DNA of 33,636 nucleotides from Lachnospiraceae bacterium (lineage in GTDB: Bacteria > Bacillota > Clostridia > Lachnospirales > Lachnospiraceae), in assembly GCA_017634175.1 (NCBI GenBank), contig JAGBNY010000082.1, positions 1 through 33,636 on the forward strand. The letters run 5' to 3'. Both the position numbers and the translations under genes were made by a program. The stretch's first letter is position 1; the number at the start of each line of letters is the position of its first letter. This document shows positions 1 through 6,202 of the stretch, piece after piece. Below the pieces are notes generated by a model. The model saw only the letters and a program-made list of their open reading frames with translations. It did not search any database and had not been told where the DNA came from.

Positions 1-15
1 AAACCGATATTATTC

Positions 16-130
16 GAGCAACCCATCCCCAAAAACGAGCAAACAGTCCACGATAGTGGACAGTAGAGTGCGAAGCACGGGTTTGCGAGTCTTTGGGGAT
101 GGGTTGGAAGCACCATGGGTGCTTCCAACC
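16..130 (+). repeat. Structured repeat element E1 (copy 1 of 2)
   Basis: This non-coding element has nested inverted repeats. A 15-bp outer stem joins 19-33 to 92-106. Inside it are a 6-bp helix (39-44 with 81-86), a hairpin 46-51/56-61 with loop gata, and a hairpin 68-71/75-78. A second perfect 13-bp hairpin, 102-114/118-130, shares bases 102-106 with the outer stem, so the two long helices exclude each other. The core at about 35-94 aligns with element E2 (minus strand, 473-639) at roughly three quarters identity, sharing GAGCAAA, AGTCC, GGAC, GTAGAGTG, GAAGC and GCGAGTCTTT. I do not recognise the family. It lies just downstream of the tRNA-Gly gene in the opposite orientation and has no T tract after its last hairpin, so it does not look like a simple terminator. 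Confidence 0.7.
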
Positions 131-160
131 GCACAGGTGGGAAAATTTAGGTAACAAAAA

Positions 161-231
161 AGCGGGTGATGGGAATCGAACCCACGTATCCAGCTTGGAA
201 GGCTGGTGTTCTACCATTGAACTACACCCGC
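161..231 (-). tRNA. tRNA-Gly (anticodon TCC)
   Basis: A full cloverleaf reads on the minus strand. The acceptor stem is GCGGGTG/CACCCGC with discriminator U, the anticodon stem is CCAGC/GCTGG with loop CTTCCAA (anticodon TCC), and the T loop is TTCGATT. The 71-nt length is normal for glycine tRNA. CCA is not encoded; a run of T follows at once. It lies 60 bp downstream of tRNA-Pro and is probably co-transcribed from the promoter at 406-434. Confidence 0.96.
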
Positions 232-291
232 ATATAAAACAAACTATTAAATTAATACCCCTGTGCTCTGCCTAGAGACAATCCAGACAAG

Positions 292-366
292 TCGGGGTGA
301 CAGGATTCGAACCTGCGGCCTCCTGGTCCCAAACCAGGCGCTCTAGCCAAACTGAGCCACACCCCG
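292..366 (-). tRNA. tRNA-Pro (anticodon TGG)
   Basis: This is a minus-strand cloverleaf with acceptor CGGGGTG/CACCCCG and discriminator A. The anticodon stem is CCTGG/CCAGG with loop TTTGGGA (anticodon TGG), and the T loop is TTCGAAT. The gene is 75 nt long and CCA is not encoded. The 5' C1-G72 pair is typical of bacterial proline tRNAs. It is the first gene of the Pro-Gly transcription unit. Confidence 0.96.
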
Positions 367-405
367 TCTACGACATTCATAGCCGCAATTTCAAAACCGT
401 TATAT

Positions 406-434
406 ATAATAGCAAAAACAAGATGGCTTGTCAA
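406..434 (-). promoter_or_regulatory. Sigma-A promoter of the tRNA-Pro/tRNA-Gly unit
   Basis: On the minus strand a perfect -35 TTGACA (429-434) is followed by a 17-nt spacer and -10 TATTAT (406-411). The predicted start lies about 30 bp upstream of mature tRNA-Pro. The near-consensus match suits a stable-RNA promoter. Confidence 0.88.
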
Positions 435-472
435 GACCTTTTTTTAATTTTCAGAATTTCTCCCTATACGAT

Positions 473-639
473 TGGAAGCGCCAAAAAGCACTTCCAGCCC
501 ATTAAAAAGCCCAAAAAATACCAGACTGTATGGTTGACGCATAGCTGCGCCAGCCCTGCAAAAAAAAGACTCGCGAAGTAAGCGCTTCTCACTCTACAGT
601 CCGCTTACACGGACTTTTTGCTCATTTTTGGGGCTGCTC
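473..639 (-). repeat. Structured repeat element E2 (copy 2 of 2)
   Basis: This minus-strand relative of E1 lies between the MATE gene and the tRNA promoter. The outer stem is CAGCCC/GGGCTG (631-636 with 551-556), extended by A5 against a T run. Hairpin 1 is AGTCCG/CGGACT (598-603, 610-615) and hairpin 2 is GTGAG/CTTAC (578-582, 588-592). The conserved GCGAGTC is followed by T8 (560-567). Two more hairpins follow: 535-541/546-552, and 473-481/488-496, whose GGAAG/CTTCC arms echo the last hairpin of E1. Several stem positions differ from E1 but keep pairing. The T8 run makes it a plausible terminator for the MATE operon; that function is inferred. Confidence 0.7.
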
Positions 640-641
640 CC

Positions 642-1997
642 TTACGCAAGCCACACTATTTTCTTCTTTTTCAAAATGAAAAATGCCGCTATTATCGCAC
701 TCACAGTCACTGCCCAGCTTATGGGATAGACTATCATGAGCTTGTCAAAGGTACGAAAATAAGGAAAAATCAGATAGACCCAGCTTATCCGGACACCGCA
801 GACTCCCAGGAAAGCCATGAGGGCAGGAACAAAGGAATAGCCATAACCCCTCATATAGCCCGAAGTAATTTCAATGCCCACATTCATGAATTCCCATAGA
901 AGTATGTATTTAAGCCGAATCATCCCATATTCAAGCACTACAGGGTCGCTATTAAAGATCTTCAGGAAAAAGTCTCCATGAACAAGCATCAAAATGCAGA
1001 GCAGCATCGTAAAAATCTGTCCCTGCAGCATGCAATGTATGAACACCCTGTTGCACCGATCCTCCTTGCCTGCGCCATGATTCTGTCCAATGAAAGTCGT
1101 GCATGCCTGACCATAAGTATTTATGACATAGTAAAGGAAGATTTCTATATTGAATGCCGCCGAGGAAGCGGCCATGATATCTGAGCCAAGGCTGTTTATC
1201 GCTGATTGGATACAGATATTCGAAATCGAAAATACCATGGCCTGCAAGCCCGCAGGCACTCCTATCCTCATCATCGTAGAGAATATTGGCAGATCCACCC
1301 TCATGTGCTCCCTGTCAAGGGTCAATGAAGCAGCATCCTGGCTGCGAATCAGTACCACAAAAAGCAGGAGGGAACTAATTAAATTCGAAATAATCGTGGC
1401 AAAGGCGACTCCCTCTACTGTCATTTTGAGTCCCACTACAAAGACTAGGTTCAATACCACATTCACGATCCCTGATGTGGTGAGACAGATTAGCGGGGTC
1501 CTCGTGTCCCCCTTGCTCCGAAAGATTGCCGACTCAAAATTGTAGAGAAGTATCACCGGCATGCCAAGGAGATAAATCCGAAGATATAGGAGAGCCATGT
1601 CATAGACATCATCCGGCACCCCTAAAAGCTTCAAGAGAGGGCCTGCCACAATCTCTCCGACTATTGTCACAGCAATGCCGCTCACGATTGATACGATCAC
1701 TGCGGTATGGACTGCGGAATTGACCCTCTTTTCATCGCCCTGTCCTATCATCTGGGCAATGACCACATTCGCTCCCAGTGAGATGCCCACGAAGAGATTA
1801 ACGAAAAGCCCAATCAAGGGGCTATTGCTGCCCACGGCCGCCATTGCGTTCTTGCCTACGAAGCGCCCCACTACCGCTACATCCGCAGCATTGAAAAGCT
1901 GCTGGAGAATGCCCGTAATTGCAAGTGGAAGGGCGAAGATAAGCACCTTATCCCAAAGCGAGCCATTCAGCATGTCTATTGTATGAGCCTTATGCAA
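642..1997 (-). CDS. MATE family efflux transporter
   Basis: This 451-residue polytopic membrane protein belongs to the multidrug and toxic compound extrusion family, which exports organic compounds in exchange for Na+ or H+. The N-terminal segment carrying LQQLFNAADVAVVGRF and the following GANVVIAQMIGQG are typical, and the length fits a 12-helix member. The start chosen is TTG at 1997. It has GGAGG about nine bases upstream, whereas the first in-frame ATG (1973) has no good ribosome site. The start overlaps the 3' end of tmk by 8 bp, suggesting translational coupling. Element E2, which may terminate the unit, begins 3 bp after its stop. The substrate cannot be told from sequence. Confidence 0.93.
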   Translation of the reverse strand: MHKAHTIDMLNGSLWDKVLIFALPLAITGILQQLFNAADVAVVGRFVGKNAMAAVGSNSPLIGLFVNLFVGISLGANVVIAQMIGQGDEKRVNSAVHTAVIVSIVSGIAVTIVGEIVAGPLLKLLGVPDDVYDMALLYLRIYLLGMPVILLYNFESAIFRSKGDTRTPLICLTTSGIVNVVLNLVFVVGLKMTVEGVAFATIISNLISSLLLFVVLIRSQDAASLTLDREHMRVDLPIFSTMMRIGVPAGLQAMVFSISNICIQSAINSLGSDIMAASSAAFNIEIFLYYVINTYGQACTTFIGQNHGAGKEDRCNRVFIHCMLQGQIFTMLLCILMLVHGDFFLKIFNSDPVVLEYGMIRLKYILLWEFMNVGIEITSGYMRGYGYSFVPALMAFLGVCGVRISWVYLIFPYFRTFDKLMIVYPISWAVTVSAIIAAFFILKKKKIVWLA

Positions 1998-2619
1998 TGA
2001 TCCCCGCCTCCAGGACTATATCCTTTATAGATGCCGCAATCTCTTCCGGAGAGCGTTCACCATCAACTATGATTATATTTTCCAATCCCTTAAATCTTTC
2101 AAATGCCTCAAGATAGAGGCCTCTAACCTTTTGCAATGTTTCCCTTTTTTCAAAGAGCTCTGTTTTACCCCTATTACGAGATATCCTTTCCATTGCGCTT
2201 TCCGGGCTTAAATCTATGAATATCGTTATGTCCGCTCTCAGGGCGGCAGCCGCCCTCTCATTCAAAGCAGCGACCCAATCCATAGGAAGATCCAGGCTGT
2301 GATAGGCATAGGATGAGAAATAATATCTGTCAGAGATAACGAAAGTCCCGGCCTCTAATTTTTGCCTCAAACCATCCACTGGATTTGAAATGTGATCCAG
2401 CCTGTCTGCCGCAAATAAGGCCGCTGTCGCTGCCGAGTCCATCTTCATCCTCCCGGAGAGGATTTGCCGAATCATGACTCCAACAGGCCCCGTGCTTGGC
2501 TCCGCTGTAGAATATACCTGATGCCCCGTCTTTTTTATTAATTCCGTAAGATAGACGGCCTGAGTGCTCTTCCCCGAGCCGTCTATCCCCTCTAAAGCAA
2601 TGAACTTTCCTAAGCCCAA
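1990..2619 (-). CDS. tmk: Thymidylate kinase
   Basis: It phosphorylates dTMP to dTDP with ATP in the cytoplasm, as part of dTTP synthesis. The P-loop ALEGIDGSGKST is near the N-terminus, followed by the DRYYFSS segment and a LID region with RNRGKTELFE. The product is 209 residues, the usual size. The frame is open to a TTG at 2634, but GGAGG lies inside that extension and is spaced eight bases from the TTG at 2619, so 2619 is preferred. It sits between nrdD and a MATE gene, so two deoxynucleotide-supply genes are adjacent. Confidence 0.95.
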   Translation of the reverse strand: MGLGKFIALEGIDGSGKSTQAVYLTELIKKTGHQVYSTAEPSTGPVGVMIRQILSGRMKMDSAATAALFAADRLDHISNPVDGLRQKLEAGTFVISDRYYFSSYAYHSLDLPMDWVAALNERAAAALRADITIFIDLSPESAMERISRNRGKTELFEKRETLQKVRGLYLEAFERFKGLENIIIVDGERSPEEIAASIKDIVLEAGIIA

Positions 2620-2662
2620 ATCATTGCCCTCCAATTAAATCAACAACTATAGACAAATCTGT

Positions 2663-4840
2663 TTATAGGTGCATAACTCTTTCCTGAATCTCCTGTGTCC
2701 TGCCCTGATTCCAGAATTGCGTCCCAATGTAGCCGCAAGTCCTCCTTGCGACATTCATCAGGTTCTGATCCCTATTCCCACAGATGGGACACTCCCAGAC
2801 CAGCTTGCCATCCTCGTCAGAGACGATCTGAATCTCGCCCTCATGGCCGCACTTTTGGCAATAGTCGCTCTTAGTATTGAGTTCTGCGTACATTATGTTC
2901 TCATAAATATACTGCATGACAGAGAGGACTGCCTCTATATTCTGAGTCATATCCGGGACTTCCACATAGCTTATTGCCCCTCCGGGGGATAGCTGCTGAA
3001 ATTCGGACTCAAACTTGAGCTTAGTGAAGGCATCTATCTCTTCAGTGACATGGACATGATAGCTGTTCGTTATATAGTTCTTATCCGTGACGCCCGGAAT
3101 GATACCAAACCTCCTCTGCAGGCAGCTAGCGAATTTGTAAGTCGTAGACTCCAACGGCGTGCCATAGAGGCTGAAAGAAATGTCCGTCTCGGCTCTCCAC
3201 TCAGCGCACCTGTCATTCAAGTATTTCATGACCTTTAGAGCGAACTCTTTCCCGATGGGATCGGTATGGGACACTCCGGTCATGAAGCGGGTACATTCGC
3301 AAAGCCCCGCATAACCCAATGAAATCGTCGAATAATTATGATAGAGCAAGCGGTCTATCTTCTCTCCCTTGCCAAGCCTAGCCAGGGCTCCATGCTGCCA
3401 CAGAATAGGAGCCACGTCGGATAACGTGCCCTTAAGCCTCTCATGGCGGCACATCAAGGCCTTCCTGCACAGCTCGGTCCTCTCCTCCATCAATTCCCAA
3501 AACTTGGACTCATCCCTATCTGAAGAACAGGCGACATCCACCAGATTCAAGGTGACGACACCTTGATTGAATCTTCCATAGTACTTATGCCTCCCATTCT
3601 CTCCCATCCCCTTTGTGTCGGGAGTCAGGAAGGAACGGCAGCCCATGCAGGGATAAACGTCCCCGTTCTTGTACTCCTTCATCTTCTTGGCTGAGATATA
3701 GTCCGGCACCATCCTTTTAGCGGTACACTTGGCAGCCAGCTTCGTCAGATACCAATACTTGCTTCCAGGATAGATATTGTCTTCATCCAGCACGTAGATG
3801 AGCTTCGGGAAAGCAGGGGTAATATAGACTCACTTTTCGTTCTTGACTCCCAAAATACGCTGTTTCAGCATTTCTTCCACGATGAGAGCCAAATCTTCCT
3901 TTATCTGTCCGTCCGGAACCTCATTCAGGTACATGAACACGGTCACGAACGGAGCCTGCCCATTCGTCGTCATCAAGGTAATCACCTGATATTGGATCAC
4001 CTGCACGCCTCGTTTGATCTCGTCCTTTAAGCGGATCTCAGCGACCTCGTTTATCTTCTGCTCGCTGGTCTCGATGCCAGTCGCCTCAAATTCCCACCTG
4101 ACCTGTTTTCTGTACTTCTTTCTGCTCACATCCACAAAGGGAGCCAAATGGGATAGGGTAATGCTCTGCCCGCCATATTGAGAGCTGGCTATCTGGGCTA
4201 TGCATTGGGTCGCTATATTGCAGGCCGTTGAAAAGCTCTTTGGCTTCTCTATCATCGTCTCGGAAACTACCGTCCCATTCTGGAGCATATCTTCCAGATT
4301 CACCAGGCAGCAATTGTGCATGTGCTGGGCAAAATAGTCCGAATCGTGAAAATGTATGATGCCCTCTTGGTGGGCCTTGACCACATCCTCCGGCAAGAGG
4401 AAGCGCCTCGTGATATCCCGGCTCACCTCTCCCGCCATATAGTCCCTTTGTACGGAATTCACCACAGGATTCTTATTGGAATTCTCCTGCTTGACCTCCT
4501 CATTATCGCACTCTATGAGGGACATTATCTGCTGATCCGTCGTATTGCTCTTACGAATCAGGGCCCTTTTGTAGCGATAGGTGATATACTTCCTTGCGAC
4601 CTCAAATTTCCGCGCCCTCATTATCTCGTCTTCCACGAGATCTTGGATTTCTTCCACGGAAAGAGCCCGGCTCATCGCCCTGCAATGATCCTCAACATTC
4701 CTCTCTACAGCCTTCACCTGAGACGCCGTGAGCCTGTAGGACGCCGGGACCTCCGCATTGGCCTTTTCCACCGCTGCGCTAATCTTGTCTCCATTGAATT
4801 CTACTTCTTTGCCGCTTCTCTTAATAATATTCAAGACCAT
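2663..4840 (-). pseudogene. nrdD: Anaerobic ribonucleoside-triphosphate reductase (class III), interrupted by in-frame TGA
   Basis: NrdD reduces ribonucleoside triphosphates to deoxynucleotides under anaerobic conditions using a glycyl radical. The frame encodes an ATP-cone (about residues 1-95), active-site cysteines in HNCC (177-178) and PCMGC (398, 401), a C-terminal zinc site with two CxxC pairs, and the radical-site motif RTCGYIG near residue 703. The only break is TGA at 3830-3832 (codon 337), in KNEK-stop-VYITPAFPKL. Relatives as I recall them have Gly here, so GGA to TGA is the simplest change. Both sides are in one frame and look fully conserved. It could be a recent null allele, a sequencing error, or a readthrough site. 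The start is ambiguous: AGGGGGG directly abuts ATG 4840, while TTG at 4834 has better spacing. The activase gene nrdG is not next to it. Confidence 0.9.
3830..3832 (-). other. In-frame TGA codon inside nrdD
   Basis: The codon TGA replaces what I expect to be glycine between KNEK and VYITPAF. Neighbouring genes glnN, larC, folC, folT, MCP, malQ and ireB end in TGA at their expected C-termini, so TGA is a normal stop in this genome. The downstream sequence does not show an obvious bacterial SECIS hairpin; only a 4-bp stem, GCTT/AAGC, is visible. Confidence 0.85.
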
Positions 4841-4909
4841 CCCCCCTAATCTTCAATATCTAAATCAAAGTAACTGTTCAGACGCTAAAATTTGCAATTC
4901 TAAATACAT

Positions 4910-4938
4910 ACGGGCAAAAGATTCAATCCTCTGCCCGT
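4910..4938 (-). other. Hairpin in the nrdD leader
   Basis: A 7-bp stem (4910-4916 with 4932-4938, arms ACGGGCA/TGCCCGT) encloses a short inner inverted repeat. It lies 70 bp upstream of nrdD, in what would be its 5' untranslated region. No T tract follows on the minus strand, so it is not a simple terminator. The rest of the intergenic stretch 4841-5211 holds the NrdR-like boxes and AT-rich DNA, with no gene. A GGACTC/GAGTCC inverted repeat with a long loop around 5153-5199 is too loose to call. Confidence 0.4.
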
Positions 4939-5003
4939 TTCCCTACCTTAGCAAAAATCCAAAGCGCTCTTTTAAGAAATTCTTGCGCCATCCCGCAAAT
5001 ACG

Positions 5004-5050
5004 CAACTATATATTGTGGTGTGATTCGCAAGAAATGCTAAATATAGTTA
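5004..5050 (-). promoter_or_regulatory. Two NrdR-like operator boxes upstream of nrdD
   Basis: NrdR is the repressor of bacterial ribonucleotide reductase genes and binds pairs of 16-bp boxes close to acaCwAtATaTwGtgt. Box 1 (5004-5019, plus-strand caactatatattgtgg) matches nearly every core position. Box 2 (5035-5050, atgctaaatatagtta) keeps the C...G frame and most of the core. Their centres are 31 bp apart, about three helical turns, which is a characteristic NrdR spacing. They lie 165-210 bp upstream of nrdD. No convincing single promoter could be chosen in the AT-rich DNA around them. Confidence 0.72.
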
Positions 5051-5211
5051 TATGATATCAAGTTTAAAAAATAAGTAAAGCAATTTGAATTAGAAAAATA
5101 ACTGAATTTTTTCCCATCTTTTTGTTAATTATTCTATGTTGACATTATAGAGAGGACTCATCCATAAGCTGATTTTAGGGGGTTTGGGGGAGAGTCCTTA
5201 AAAATTCTCTT

Positions 5212-6198
5212 CTATTTGAAGTAAGCGTCTATCCCATTAACGATACCTTGAACCATCTTTGCCTGATAGGCCTCATTTTGCATATTTGTATCATCCGAAG
5301 GATTGGTCATGAATCCCATTTCCAGGATCGATACCGGCATCTTGCACCAATTTATCCCCGTCATCGTGTCATTCAACTGCACTCCTATATTCTTCATCCC
5401 GGTAGCGGCGCAATAAGCATTCAAAATGTTGGATGAAAGCCTCTGGCTCTCCGCTGAAAGAGACGCAACATAAGGATTTGACTTCGAGGGAGCCAGGGCA
5501 AGGGCGCCATTCGTGCCAGATGAGCTCGCCCCATTGGCATGAAGCCTGACTGTAATAGCTGCCCCGGCATCATTCGCTATCTTCGCTCTCTCCATATTGC
5601 TGATATTTACATCGTTGATCGTCCTGGTCATGACCACAGTATAGCCCTTTGCCTCCAATGCCGCCTTGAGCTTAAGTCCGATTGCGAGCGTAAGCTTGTA
5701 CTCTGGGACTCCTGTTGTAGTCCCCGTGGTCCCTCCTGTCACCCTGGCTTTCATGACCGTAGAGCCAGGGCCATTCTGCTCCTTTGTATTGCTGCCCTTT
5801 GTCTGATGTCCCGGATCTATGCAAATAATCCTGGAAGAGACCGGAACGGGGCTTTGGGTCGAGGCTGCGGCGGCAGCGGCTGCACCATTATCGGTATTGA
5901 TGGCAGCGGGCATAGCGGGCGATGAATCCCCTAAAGCACTGACGAACTGTGTATTTATATAGCCGGTCTTTCCATTGTATTTAACCTGCGCCCACCCATC
6001 TGATATCTGCAGGAGTTCCAAAGCAGCGCCCTTCGGCACTCTATCAATTATTCTCCCATCCATGGCAGCACTCTCTCGGAAATTTACGTTGCTGCCCGTT
6101 GTATAGACTGTAGCAGCGCACACATTATTTAACCCAAGGTTAAAGGCAAGCAGAAATGCCAATCCCGCCATGCCCATATCCCGAAATAATTTCTTCAT
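5212..6198 (-). CDS. Secreted SH3b-domain N-acetylmuramoyl-L-alanine amidase
   Basis: This exported hydrolase is expected to cut the bond between N-acetylmuramate and L-Ala in peptidoglycan. The 328-residue product has a signal peptide (about 1-28, ending VCAA), a bacterial SH3 domain (31-86, with GSNVNFRES and GWAQVKYNGKTGYI), an Ala-rich linker (about 100-120), and an Amidase_3 zinc domain (124-326). Zinc and catalytic residues appear as H131 (IDPGH), E166, H220 (RLHANG) and E293 (ILEMGF). The start chosen is ATG 6198. Its ribosome site GAGGT lies within the last codons of glnN, so translation is probably coupled. An upstream ATG at 6228 would need a long glnN overlap. CwlD-like and other amidase subfamilies cannot be separated here. 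Confidence 0.9.
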   Translation of the reverse strand: MKKLFRDMGMAGLAFLLAFNLGLNNVCAATVYTTGSNVNFRESAAMDGRIIDRVPKGAALELLQISDGWAQVKYNGKTGYINTQFVSALGDSSPAMPAAINTDNGAAAAAAASTQSPVPVSSRIICIDPGHQTKGSNTKEQNGPGSTVMKARVTGGTTGTTTGVPEYKLTLAIGLKLKAALEAKGYTVVMTRTINDVNISNMERAKIANDAGAAITVRLHANGASSSGTNGALALAPSKSNPYVASLSAESQRLSSNILNAYCAATGMKNIGVQLNDTMTGINWCKMPVSILEMGFMTNPSDDTNMQNEAYQAKMVQGIVNGIDAYFK

Positions 6199-6202
6199 AT
6201 AT

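Noticed and set aside
1..641. Insertion sequence or integrated element at the tRNA genes
   Set aside because: No transposase, integrase or target duplication is visible. E1 and E2 are short structured repeats, and the tRNAs are intact.
3830..3832. Genetic code change with TGA read as glycine
   Set aside because: glnN, larC, folC, folT, the MCP gene, ireB and malQ end in TGA at their expected C-termini, and no other gene here contains an internal TGA.
3780..3832. Selenocysteine insertion at the nrdD TGA
   Set aside because: The position is not a catalytic cysteine, relatives appear to carry Gly, and the downstream sequence lacks a convincing bacterial SECIS hairpin.
4316..4849. Plus-strand 177-residue frame opposite nrdD
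   Set aside because: It is antisense to conserved nrdD coding sequence and has no recognisable domain.
5150..5200. GGACTC/GAGTCC inverted repeat as terminator of the amidase operon or a ribozyme
   Set aside because: The loop is about 35 nt, no T tract follows on the minus strand, and no catalytic core motif is present.
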